Of a stretch of 64,000 bases of DNA, positions 1-6,623 are shown piece by piece (position 1 is the stretch's first letter; every line of letters starts with the position of its first letter). The stretch comes from an uncultured Prevotellaceae bacterium (GTDB lineage: Bacteria > Bacteroidota > Bacteroidia > Bacteroidales > Muribaculaceae). The DNA is taken from NCBI GenBank assembly GCA_900319525.1, contig ONOU01000014.1:1-64000 (forward strand). The letters are read 5' to 3'. The translations under genes were made by a program, and so were the position numbers. The notes under the pieces were generated by a model. It did no database searches. It was not told the origin of the DNA and saw nothing but the letters and a program-made list of their open reading frames with translations.

Positions 1-744
1 GTTGCTGTTGGCGTATGGCGTGGTGTTCATCAGCAGCAGGTGGCGGTAGTCGCTCTGCTCCCACAGCGAGAAGTCATAGGCGTAGCCCAGGGCTTCGCAG
101 ATCTTCTTTGTCAGCCACAGCAGGTACGGCTGGAACGAGAGGCCACGGGAGAAGTCCGTGTCCTCATCGTCGTCGGGGTTGACCTTCCACTCGTACTTGC
201 TGGCTGAGGCGTTCCACTTGGCGCAGTTCTGCAGGTTGCCGCTGGAGTTGTTGACCCACGGCAAGGCGGTGTAGTCCTCCGTCCTGCCCCAGAGCTGCGC
301 CGGAGAGGCGTAGGACACTTCTTCCCCGGGTCTAGGTTGGGCCCCGCCGCCGGTAGGCGAATTGTCGGGATAGATGCTGGGCCACTTGCCCAGGTCGAGC
401 TCGTCGATGTAGGTTTCATCGAAGCGGGGGAAGAAGTTCTGGTAGGATCGCTTCTCCAGGAACTGCACCTTGACGGCTTCCTGCGAGATGCCAGTGATGA
501 CGACGGCACCGCGCTTAAAGAAGTTGGTGTCCTGCAGCACCGCATCGAAGAAGATGTCGCCCGTGTCCACGTCCTTTCGGGTAATCATGCCGAAGATGGC
601 GATGTTCTGCGGACAGTCTGCCAGTGGCAGTTCAATCTCCATGCTGTAGTCATCGGCGTCGGTGAAGATGCGGTTCTCCGATACATATTCTATCGAAGAC
701 CCCTTCTTCAGCGCTGCCTGTTTTCCGTTTATCGTCAGTATCAT
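1..744 (-). CDS. Anchor gene Y: hypothetical protein, 3' end beyond window
   Basis: An open frame of 248 codons from the ATG at 744 runs off the left edge without a stop. The protein starts MILTINGKQAALKKGSSIEYVSENRIF and has no signal peptide or membrane segment. I do not recognise the family. Its compact N-terminus with alternating hydrophobic residues and its setting suggest, weakly, a phage-tail-like or mobile-element protein. The first 36 codons and the promoter region are duplicated at about 1308-1480, so this is one of two anchor genes that flank a cassette array. A -7 box (TACCTTTG on the minus strand, 767-774) lies 23 bp upstream of the ATG inside a palindrome. Coding is likely because the frame is long and the duplicated part keeps the frame; function unknown. 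Confidence 0.6.
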   Translation of the reverse strand, partial: MILTINGKQAALKKGSSIEYVSENRIFTDADDYSMEIELPLADCPQNIAIFGMITRKDVDTGDIFFDAVLQDTNFFKRGAVVITGISQEAVKVQFLEKRSYQNFFPRFDETYIDELDLGKWPSIYPDNSPTGGGAQPRPGEEVSYASPAQLWGRTEDYTALPWVNNSSGNLQNCAKWNASASKYEWKVNPDDDEDTDFSRGLSFQPYLLWLTKKICEALGYAYDFSLWEQSDYRHLLLMNTTPYANSN

Positions 745-752
745 AAAAAATA

Positions 753-784
753 GCGGTTGTTTACCACAAAGGTAGAACAACCGC
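753..784 (-). promoter_or_regulatory. Palindrome with promoter -7 box in its loop, possible terminator
   Basis: Arms GCGGTTGTT (753-761) and AACAACCGC (776-784) are perfectly complementary. The loop carries CAAAGGTA, which is TACCTTTG, a Bacteroidetes -7 box, on the minus strand. Read on the minus strand the hairpin is followed by TATTTTTT, so it could also terminate transcription from the upstream cassette. A homologous palindrome at 1430-1462 has compensated base changes in its arms. Confidence 0.6.
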
Positions 785-834
785 GTATGCTGTGAAAAGA
801 CGTGACGAATGGTTTTCTTATTTACTGAATCTTT

Positions 835-1242
835 TCATTGAAAGAATCGAAGTAACCATCCTTCTAAACCATAAGGCTCGACAAAGTATTTATCTACTAA
901 TATACTTGCAACAGCGCCTCCAATCCCAGATAAAAAAACAATTAAAAAAGCGATCACATACAGGGTCAGTTTTGATATATTATCATATTTTTTATTTGAG
1001 ATGAGACTTTGTTTTTGTGGTGCCCTAAAATATGAAAAGAGAAGACAGATTATTAGGTACAGTATAATAGAGACTTTGTTTAGTTTGCAATTGAGTAGAT
1101 CAGCACAAAATCTTACTAAAGGGTAGAACAAAGCCAATCTTATCACCGCCATACACAATATTGACGAGTAATAAGCTTCGGTATCGCTTTCTCCTGACCG
1201 CTTGAATAAAGAACAAAAAAAACGAAATAATTCTCTCATCAT
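835..1242 (-). CDS. Cassette 5: small multi-pass membrane protein, unknown
   Basis: About 135 residues from the double ATG at 1242/1239 (MMRELFRFFCSLF). There are hydrophobic stretches around ALFYPLVRFCADLL, VSIILYLIICLLFSYF and LTLYVIAFLIVFLSGIGGAVASILV, so three or so membrane segments are likely. The frame stays open further upstream, but that part overlaps the promoter, so the ATG pair is preferred. A -7 box (CAAAGGTA on the plus strand, 1267-1274) sits 25 bp upstream. The gene is AT-rich compared with the main chromosome. It is the cassette nearest anchor gene Y. I do not recognise a family; an immunity-type or phage-carried accessory protein is a possibility based only on context. Confidence 0.6.
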   Translation of the reverse strand: MMRELFRFFCSLFKRSGESDTEAYYSSILCMAVIRLALFYPLVRFCADLLNCKLNKVSIILYLIICLLFSYFRAPQKQSLISNKKYDNISKLTLYVIAFLIVFLSGIGGAVASILVDKYFVEPYGLEGWLLRFFQ

Positions 1243-1421
1243 TCTACCTTCATATTGTTTTGATTGCAAAGGTAGCAAAAATCATGCCTAAACACTTCAT
1301 TTTCTCTTAGATTTTCCATGCTGTAGTCGTCGGCATCGGTGAAGATGCGGTTCTCCGATACATACTCTATCGAAGACCCCTTCTTCAGTGCGGCCTGTTT
1401 TCCGTTTATCGTCAGTATCAT
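1239..1421 (-). pseudogene. 5' stub of anchor gene Y fused to 3'-end leader of anchor gene X
   Basis: The ATG at 1421 opens a frame whose first 36 residues (MILTINGKQAALKKGS to DDYSME) equal the start of the complete gene at 744. After that the sequence switches to the AT-rich leader seen downstream of gene X (TCTAAGAGAAAATGAAGTG) and the frame ends after 60 codons. It is a duplicated gene start left behind by recombination rather than an independent gene. Its promoter palindrome at 1430-1462 is intact, so a short peptide might still be made. Confidence 0.75.
1267..1274 (-). promoter_or_regulatory. -7 promoter box of cassette 5
   Basis: CAAAGGTA on plus reads TACCTTTG on minus, matching TAnnTTTG. 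A weak inverted repeat (GCA 1275-1277, TGC 1285-1287) abuts it, in the same position as in the other cassettes. Confidence 0.6.
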
Positions 1422-1429
1422 AAAGAGTA

Positions 1430-1462
1430 GCGGTTGATTTGCCGCAAAGGTAAATCAACCGC
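1430..1462 (-). promoter_or_regulatory. Second copy of promoter palindrome
   Basis: Arms GCGGTTGATTT (1430-1440) and AAATCAACCGC (1452-1462) pair perfectly over 11 bp and enclose the -7 box CAAAGGTA (1445-1452). Compared with the copy at 753-784, the eighth arm base differs on both sides (T/A versus A/T), so pairing is preserved. Confidence 0.6.
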
Positions 1463-1491
1463 GTATACCTCGAAAAGACGACGTTATTTCT

Positions 1492-2223
1492 TTATCTTAT
1501 ATAGTGATATTGCATTAAATCATATCCGTTATATTGATAATAATATGTACTATCAGTACATTTCTGATAAATGACAGATTCAAAGAAACCTTGCTCTCCA
1601 ACATTCCGCTCGAAGATTCTATTATTTTCCATATAGACACTTGCAGAGATATAATCATCTTTTAAGTGATTATAAAAAAGATGCTTTAAATCTTTTACCG
1701 CAGACTGATAGCTATCGTACCCATATATCTGAAATTTTCCAAAAGGATAAATTGATATAGAATCATTAAGATTGTCTCTCACTCCCACAAATGCTTTTGC
1801 TGCATAATTACGACCTTTATCAACTGTTTTATATTCTTTGTTTTCTATCGTTTTTTCCTCAATACAAACAAAAATAAAACACTTTAGGCCATCTTCATTA
1901 TATAATATTGTATCTGTTGACACATTGATGTATTCATTCACAGGGAGAGGCGCTTGTAAAAACTTTTTACTATTATGATAATACACTCCAGCAAAAGGCT
2001 TATAGTAGTAGGCTACATCCATGTTATGAATTACATCCGTGCCATAATTAACCCGAATATATTCGATGTTTCTCATGATGCAATCCGCAACTTGACGCTT
2101 ATCGCGCTCATAGATTTCTGGTGTAATCAATGGGCACTTTGGTTGCTTTATTTGCTTAGGCTTGCAGGAAAAAAGAGACAGCAAAAGAAGAACTATTAGT
2201 GAAACAGACTGCATTCTCATCAT
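1492..2223 (-). CDS. Cassette 4: lipoprotein, unknown
   Basis: 243 residues with an N-terminal hydrophobic stretch ending in the lipobox-like LSLFSCKPK, so a lipoprotein whose mature Cys is about residue 20. Start could be 2223, 2220 or 2214 (MQSVS); all keep the signal. The mature part is charged and rich in Tyr, Asn and Asp with no recognised domain. A -7 box lies at 2248-2255. A copy of the end of gene X (about 2281-2335) sits just upstream and the second Y promoter palindrome just downstream, so the gene is a self-contained cassette. Confidence 0.65.
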   Translation of the reverse strand: MMRMQSVSLIVLLLLSLFSCKPKQIKQPKCPLITPEIYERDKRQVADCIMRNIEYIRVNYGTDVIHNMDVAYYYKPFAGVYYHNSKKFLQAPLPVNEYINVSTDTILYNEDGLKCFIFVCIEEKTIENKEYKTVDKGRNYAAKAFVGVRDNLNDSISIYPFGKFQIYGYDSYQSAVKDLKHLFYNHLKDDYISASVYMENNRIFERNVGEQGFFESVIYQKCTDSTYYYQYNGYDLMQYHYIR

Positions 2224-2247
2224 CAGTAGCTATTAGAGTTTGTACGG

Positions 2248-2269
2248 CAAAAGTAGCGATATTTTCGCT
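2248..2269 (-). promoter_or_regulatory. -7 box and inverted repeat of cassette 4
   Basis: CAAAAGTA (2248-2255) reads TACTTTTG on minus. It is joined to the inverted repeat AGCGA (2255-2259) / TCGCT (2265-2269), the same layout as the other cassette promoters. Confidence 0.55.
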
Positions 2270-2280
2270 TAAACACTTCA

Positions 2281-2335
2281 TTTTCTTTTAGATTTCGGTG
2301 ATTTATTGTTCATGAGGCGCTGGTACTCGCCAGAG
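2281..2335 (-). repeat. Partial copy of the 3' end of gene X
   Basis: The DNA repeats the last ~45 bp of the gene at 4489-4755 (encoding EYQRLMNNKSPKSKRK) plus the AT-rich leader that follows it. Homology stops abruptly upstream at about 2332. Just upstream, 2355-2390 also resembles the flank of the Y promoter palindrome (CAACCGC, then GAAAAGACG). Confidence 0.75.
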
Positions 2336-2420
2336 TTTTATAATTTTGGAAAAGTTGCTCAACCGCTTAAGCCTTGAAAAGACGCGCCGAAAAATTGGAA
2401 TCAACTTTCGATAATCTATG

Positions 2421-2906
2421 TTATTTGATTTTAAGGAACCAAGAAACACCCTTCCATTTTGTATCGTATTCAATTTTGTATTCAAATTCTCTTGGATATG
2501 ACTTTTCTTCAATGATGCTTTTCAGTAAAGAGTCAACAGGTTTAGGGTCATACAATTGCCAAATCATTCTGCAATGGCCATTAGTTGTTTCTCTAGCAAG
2601 GAATAATGCATTAGGATGAACTGGGTCACCAATAATCTGTTTGGAAATACCTTCAAGATACTCTATTACCAATTGGCTTTCATCACTAGTAGGCATCTCA
2701 TTATCAGCCAATTCTTTAAATTCCATCCATAGAGAGCATGTCCACCCAAAAATGTTTTTATGTTTGAATTTCCGAAGAGCAGTATTTAGAACTATAACAG
2801 ATGGTAATCCGTTAAGTGTGCTAGAAGCAATAACGAGATCATCTTTAGGGATAATCAACTTGACATTATTGGCGTCTTTTCTAAAAAAGTCTGTTAAGAA
2901 ACTCAT
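2421..2906 (-). CDS. Cassette 3: DUF695-like protein
   Basis: 161 residues, no signal peptide, so probably cytoplasmic. The order NGLPSVIVLNTAL, then GWTCSLWMEF, then NALFLARETTNGHCRMIWQLY, then FEYKIEYDTKWKG near the C-terminus fits the DUF695 layout (a substrate-free name; function of the family not established). The ATG at 2906 is 33 bp downstream of a -7 box at 2939-2946. Stubs of gene X lie on both sides (2281-2335 and 2974-3030). An immunity or adaptor role would be inference from the cassette context only. Confidence 0.7.
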   Translation of the reverse strand: MSFLTDFFRKDANNVKLIIPKDDLVIASSTLNGLPSVIVLNTALRKFKHKNIFGWTCSLWMEFKELADNEMPTSDESQLVIEYLEGISKQIIGDPVHPNALFLARETTNGHCRMIWQLYDPKPVDSLLKSIIEEKSYPREFEYKIEYDTKWKGVSWFLKIK

Positions 2907-2938
2907 AAATTCCGATTTATCTTTCTGATTATGATGTG

Positions 2939-2961
2939 CAAAGGTAGCAAAATTCTTTGCT
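2939..2961 (-). promoter_or_regulatory. -7 box and inverted repeat of cassette 3
   Basis: CAAAGGTA (2939-2946) reads TACCTTTG on minus. The adjoining inverted repeat is AGCAAA (2946-2951) / TTTGCT (2956-2961), a compensated variant of the AGCGA/TCGCT pair in other cassettes. Confidence 0.6.
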
Positions 2962-2973
2962 AAACACTCATTT

Positions 2974-3030
2974 TCTTTTAGATTTCGGTGATTTATTATT
3001 CATGAGGTGCTGGTACTCGTCCTGCGCCTT
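2974..3030 (-). repeat. Partial copy of the 3' end of gene X
   Basis: Repeats the end of the gene at 4489-4755 (codons for DEYQ.LMNNKSPKSKRK with two base differences) and its stop region. It is too short to be a gene and marks a cassette boundary. Confidence 0.75.
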
Positions 3031-3043
3031 TCATCTAATCATA

Positions 3044-3793
3044 TCAAACAAAATGATGCAAATCAACAATCGATATCAAGGTTTCAGTACCATTCATGCC
3101 AAAAATAATACTATTGATCTTTTGGTCAATCACTTGCAATAACACTACTGAATACCAGAAATCAGAAGCAAAGCTATTATTTTGATCATCGACATAATAC
3201 TTTTTGTACCATATGTCTTCGATTACTTCACAAGACACAATAGCAATATAATTATAACTTAGTTCCTTAGGCAAGTCAATATTTAGCGATGATAAAACTT
3301 CTCTTATTTCTTGACCTTTTTGAAAACCAGCAATGGACAAATCGTAAGAATTAATGTGACCCGCTTGAGGATAGAATAGATTGTTTTCTTTACAGAACTC
3401 TATTGTATCATTATCATTTCTAATAAATGCATAATAAGGTATATCATCATCAAATAGAACTGTGAACTTTCTTCCGTATTTTTTGATTATAGACGTGCTA
3501 TCTATAGGAAATTCCTTAGAATAAAACACATCATCATGAGCAATGAGCACCAAGGTATCACTCATCAAAAAAATAGTTAGAATTTTTTGCGATTGAATCT
3601 TATTTGCGCTAATTGAGTCTCTTGTTTTGGGATAAATGTTATTCCCAACAAAGTAATGATGACTCATAGCCCAACCATATTTAAACGAGTCTAAATCGTC
3701 TCGATTAATTGATGCAACACTTCGATTGCCACATGCATTTACAATTGTCAAAAAGATAAATGCACAAACAAAATAACCAATCTTCTTTTCCAT
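3044..3793 (-). CDS. Cassette 2: lipoprotein, unknown
   Basis: The preferred start is the ATG at 3793 (MEKKIGYFVCAFIFLTIVNACGNRS), which gives a signal peptide with the lipobox VNAC and a 249-residue lipoprotein. The frame is open further upstream to a GTG at 3883, but that would bury the signal. The mature part is acidic and aromatic with no recognised domain. Its -7 box is at 3903-3910, which leaves about a 105-nt leader from the chosen ATG. It follows the cassette-1 gene closely. Confidence 0.6.
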   Translation of the reverse strand: MEKKIGYFVCAFIFLTIVNACGNRSVASINRDDLDSFKYGWAMSHHYFVGNNIYPKTRDSISANKIQSQKILTIFLMSDTLVLIAHDDVFYSKEFPIDSTSIIKKYGRKFTVLFDDDIPYYAFIRNDNDTIEFCKENNLFYPQAGHINSYDLSIAGFQKGQEIREVLSSLNIDLPKELSYNYIAIVSCEVIEDIWYKKYYVDDQNNSFASDFWYSVVLLQVIDQKINSIIFGMNGTETLISIVDLHHFV

Positions 3794-3902
3794 GTTTATT
3801 GCCAGTATTAACAGAGATAGTACGTCGTTGTTTTTGTTAAACAATGCACCAATCCATTTTTTGAATATTTCTTTGAATAACACTTGTACACTTTACTAAA
3901 GG

Positions 3903-3924
3903 CAAAGGTAGCGATTATTTCGCT
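3903..3924 (-). promoter_or_regulatory. -7 box and inverted repeat of cassette 2
   Basis: CAAAGGTA (3903-3910), then AGCGA (3910-3914) / TCGCT (3920-3924). The stop codon of the upstream lipoprotein gene (3915-3917) lies inside this inverted repeat. Confidence 0.6.
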
Positions 3925-4433
3925 TGTAACTTCTTTATAATAACACTTTTAACCAGTTCCCTGTTGTCTTCAAGATAATCTAATATTCCACAAGGGAACT
4001 TGCAATCATCATCAAAAACGTCAAACTGCATTCCTAAATCACGTGCAGGTGCCATATAATCGGACTCATAAAAAAGAATGAAAGCTAAATCTCCTTTTCT
4101 AAGATTTACCTTTTTGGAACAAATATTTTGTGCCAAGTCAGTAGTATCTGAAATACTTTCGGCCACATTCATCAATATTCTACCATCTATTTTTCTATCC
4201 TTGAAGGCTTTGTAATCATCATTCTGTATGAAACAATTATCAAGACAGTTCCAGATGATGTTGAATTGTCCGTATCTGATATTAATCAGTGAGTCATTCA
4301 TAACCATTTCATTATCCGCTTGAGAAATAGCCACATCTTTAACTTCCTTTTGTTCCTTCCCTGAACAAGAAGACAACAAGCAAAAAAATACTAAAGAGAT
4401 AGCTAGGAATTGATGTGATCTGAGATTTTCCAT
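3915..4433 (-). CDS. Cassette 1: lipoprotein, unknown
   Basis: 172 residues. The N-terminus LAISLVFFCLLSSCSGKEQ is a clear lipoprotein signal with Cys at about residue 23. The rest is acidic and contains four further Cys (NCLDNC, NICSK, CKFPC), which could form disulfides outside the cytoplasm. No family recognised. The ATG at 4433 lies 26 bp downstream of the -7 box at 4459-4466. This is the cassette directly behind the intact gene X. Confidence 0.65.
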   Translation of the reverse strand: MENLRSHQFLAISLVFFCLLSSCSGKEQKEVKDVAISQADNEMVMNDSLINIRYGQFNIIWNCLDNCFIQNDDYKAFKDRKIDGRILMNVAESISDTTDLAQNICSKKVNLRKGDLAFILFYESDYMAPARDLGMQFDVFDDDCKFPCGILDYLEDNRELVKSVIIKKLQAK

Positions 4434-4458
4434 AATTCAATATTATTATTGCTAACCG

Positions 4459-4480
4459 CAAAGGTAGCGAAAACTACGCT
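4459..4480 (-). promoter_or_regulatory. -7 box and inverted repeat of cassette 1
   Basis: CAAAGGTA (4459-4466) with AGCG (4466-4469) / CGCT (4477-4480) directly upstream of the -7 box on the minus strand. This is the copy attached to the intact gene X. Confidence 0.6.
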
Positions 4481-4488
4481 TAAACACA

Positions 4489-4755
4489 CTATTTTCTTTT
4501 AGATTTCGGTGATTTATTGTTCATGAGGCGCTGGTACTCGTCCTGCGCCTGCTTGATGCCCTTGTCGCCGGTCACGGTATTGACCGTGACGAAGGGCTCG
4601 TCCAATCGCTCGTTGAGACGGGCGATGATTTCTTTCAAGTCACTTCTATCTTGCTTGATAAACAGCGGCGGATTTTTTTGGGGGGATACAATGTACCCCC
4701 CTTTTGTGGTATAACAGGGGTTTTCGACAATTATTACGGGATGGCGGTCAGTCAT
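4489..4755 (-). CDS. Anchor gene X: small hypothetical protein
   Basis: 88 residues starting MTDRHPVIIVENPCYTTKGGY and ending in the very basic tail NNKSPKSKRK. No signal peptide or membrane helix; the middle (DLKEIIARLNERLDEPF) looks helical. The last ~45-55 bp of this gene occur again at 2281-2335 and 2974-3030, so it is the parent of the stubs in the cassette array. Family not recognised. Higher GC than the cassettes, like gene Y, so X and Y may have been neighbours before cassettes were inserted between them. Confidence 0.55.
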   Translation of the reverse strand: MTDRHPVIIVENPCYTTKGGYIVSPQKNPPLFIKQDRSDLKEIIARLNERLDEPFVTVNTVTGDKGIKQAQDEYQRLMNNKSPKSKRK

Positions 4756-4844
4756 AAATCACAAAATCACAATATTTTAACGTATCATAACGATTCTTAA
4801 AGTACCGTTCGAAAGTCCCAACAGGATCACGCTTCCAAATTTTT

Positions 4845-4882
4845 GAGTCCCCGCAAACCATGTATTTGGTTCGCGGGGACTC
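4845..4882. terminator. Strong hairpin, possible plus-strand terminator
   Basis: Arms GAGTCCCCGC and GCGGGGACTC plus the inner AACCA/TGGTT pair give a long stem. It is followed on plus by TCTCTCTTTG, a weak U-rich tail. Which transcript it serves is unclear. Confidence 0.4.
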
Positions 4883-5157
4883 TCTCTTTGTGTCCAATTA
4901 ATTATCCCGGTTTATCATCAAAGAAGAGGATTCACGGCTCAGCGGAAAATTAGCGGGGGTAAGCATGAGGTCGAAAGACCTCGCCAAGGCCAGCGGCCTT
5001 GCTGTGGCCTTCGACCACACCGCCCCCACCTTTTATCGGGTGAGCCGGATTCACCAGGTCAATGTTCAAGCTGTTTAAAAAAGATTTGAGACTTCTTGCC
5101 TTAGGGCTTGTGGCCTAAACGTGAGGTCAGGAAAAGAACGCGATGCCCCTATGAGCT

Positions 5158-5172
5158 GCTCGCGCAGCGAGC
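5158..5172. repeat. GCTCGC/GCGAGC palindrome after a stop codon
   Basis: GCTCGC-GCA-GCGAGC lies 5 bp beyond the stop of the minus-strand gene at 5178. It is the same palindrome type as at 31449-31463, 34211-34225 and near 37582 and 42712, and probably ends transcripts. Confidence 0.55.
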
Positions 5173-5177
5173 ATTTA

Positions 5178-5774
5178 CTAGAACCTGAAACGCACTCCGG
5201 CCAAGGCAACACCCTGTTCACCCATACCAAGTTCTACAAAACCGCGAACATTCTCGGAACCGCCCTCAACGCCGATAGCCGAAATCTGGAAGTTGAAGAA
5301 CGCCAGATCATCAGTCTCTTTTTTAGCATTGATGCCTTCTTTATCCTTTATACTGCTGTGACGCAGCGACACACCGGCAGCTACCTTGGAATACAAGCCC
5401 CATTTGGAACGGTTCAGCCAATTGAATTTCACCGACGGCATGACGGTGAAATAGGTATTCTTACAGGTTCTAGCGACATCGTTTTGGAACTTTTCCTCTT
5501 CGGTATTCTTTGCGAAAGTAGCGATGGCACCTACGGCAATCAAGTGACTGGTACGATAATGATACTCCAAGCCAATGGGCCCAGCGGCATCACAATTGTC
5601 ATAGGTCGCCCCAAACATTGATGAAAGAACATCGCTTGTGATATCCAACCAAAGACTGTTGGGAACAACACCATAGCTGACGCTGACTTCATGACGTAAT
5701 TCATCCTGAGCCTGAGCAGGCACACACACGAATGCACTGATAGCCAATGCGAACAATAAAGATTTGATTTTCAT
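5178..5774 (-). CDS. Outer membrane beta-barrel protein
   Basis: 198 residues from the ATG at 5774 (MKIKSLLFALAISAFVCVPAQAQ), which gives a clean signal peptide cleaved after AQA. The frame continues 5 codons further upstream, but MKIKS fits better. The mature part has alternating hydrophobic strands (VSVSYGVVPNSLWLDI, YFTVMPSVKFNWL, LYSKVAAGVSLRH, GFVELGMGEQGVALAGVRFRF) and ends in Phe, typical of small outer membrane barrels. Exact family and ligand unknown. Promoter -7 box at 5807-5814; a palindrome follows the stop. Monocistronic. Confidence 0.75.
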   Translation of the reverse strand: MKIKSLLFALAISAFVCVPAQAQDELRHEVSVSYGVVPNSLWLDITSDVLSSMFGATYDNCDAAGPIGLEYHYRTSHLIAVGAIATFAKNTEEEKFQNDVARTCKNTYFTVMPSVKFNWLNRSKWGLYSKVAAGVSLRHSSIKDKEGINAKKETDDLAFFNFQISAIGVEGGSENVRGFVELGMGEQGVALAGVRFRF

Positions 5775-5806
5775 AACACTAAAATACAATTAAACAAATT
5801 TGGGCA

Positions 5807-5814
5807 CAAAATTA
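5807..5814 (-). promoter_or_regulatory. -7 box of the beta-barrel gene
   Basis: CAAAATTA on plus reads TAATTTTG on minus, matching TAnnTTTG, 32 bp upstream of the ATG at 5774. Confidence 0.5.
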
Positions 5815-5945
5815 CGCCATTTTCCGCAATTTACTATGCGCTTTACTGAAAAAAGCACATACTCAATAGCACTGTGTCATAACAGTACGACTGACAGGCT
5901 GTTAAAAACTATTTCGGGTTAAGCTGTACTAATCCAGCCAAGATA

Positions 5946-6527
5946 TCATTCTGCGACTTCTTGTTCTACCAAATCTCTGAGTTCGTCAACATCATCACGA
6001 AAGTCTTCATCAAGAAACCAGTTACCCATCGCCGCACCCAAAATCACACCCAGAACCACTGCGCTATCATTCAAAAGATGTACTGACAGGAAATCTGTTC
6101 CTTTCTTGACTAAAAACCCGCAAATGATCGCAACGGTAATTGGAATCCATTGTCTCAATTTGTGCAGTCTTATTAACTGCTTTACTTCACGATAAAGTTG
6201 TGGAGCAGAACTGGCATTTTTCATTCTCTTGAAATAGCGCCGCATAATCATGACCATGATGCGATCTACAATAAAGCCAGTGACGCCGACGACAACCAAC
6301 CAAGCGTTAAATCCCCAAAGATCATTATTCCGGTAGCTATACACTTCAGCAGCAACAATAACAGCGACCAGAATGGCCAAAACAGCAATGGCAATCCAAC
6401 GGTGCTTCCATAAGGTTGGAAATCCCCTTCTCGTCATTTTCTCGGCCTTGTCGGTGATGCGCTGTAGCAGTTCCTGCAAATGCTGCTCACCGTTCATTGC
6501 CTGACTCATTTCAATCTTTTCATCCAT
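5946..6527 (-). CDS. Membrane protein, unknown
   Basis: 193 residues. A charged, helical N-terminus (about 1-43) is followed by four hydrophobic stretches near WIAIAVLAILVAVIVAAEV, LWGFNAWLVVVGVTGFIV, WIPITVAIICGFLV and DSAVVLGVILGAAMGNWFL, then an acidic C-terminal tail rich in Asp and Glu. This looks like an inner membrane protein with cytoplasmic ends. I do not recognise a family. It stands alone between the beta-barrel gene and the VOC operon. Confidence 0.6.
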   Translation of the reverse strand: MDEKIEMSQAMNGEQHLQELLQRITDKAEKMTRRGFPTLWKHRWIAIAVLAILVAVIVAAEVYSYRNNDLWGFNAWLVVVGVTGFIVDRIMVMIMRRYFKRMKNASSAPQLYREVKQLIRLHKLRQWIPITVAIICGFLVKKGTDFLSVHLLNDSAVVLGVILGAAMGNWFLDEDFRDDVDELRDLVEQEVAE

Positions 6528-6623
6528 AATTAAGCATTCTAATGATTACATATGTCAACAATAGATAACTCGCTCAATGTTACACACTTAACAGCATATC
6601 AACAAACCTGTAACCTATAAACC

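Larger units (their letters stand above)
4756..5177. other. Gene-free stretch rich in hairpins, possible structured RNA
   Basis: Contains a 17-bp-class hairpin at 4845-4882 (GAGTCCCCGC with GCGGGGACTC). Then comes a GC-rich block: GAGGTC-GAAA-GACCTC (4967-4982, a GNRA loop), AAGGCC-AGC-GGCCTT (4986-5000) and a GTGG/CCAC pair, all enclosed by GGGGG (about 4954-4958) and CCCCC (about 5032-5036), followed by CTTTT. This would make a multibranched fold on the plus strand. Segments 5050-5084 and 5108-5131 resemble 22931-22962 and 23147-23170. No open frame of note. Confidence 0.45.

Noticed and set aside
753-784. Palindrome considered as an invertible promoter switch
   Set aside because: The arms are 9-11 bp around a 14-bp loop, too short a segment for recombinase inversion, and no recombinase gene is near.
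4845-5131. Hairpin-rich stretch considered as tRNA, RNase P RNA, SRP RNA or tmRNA
   Set aside because: No cloverleaf, CCA end or the conserved motifs of those RNAs were found.
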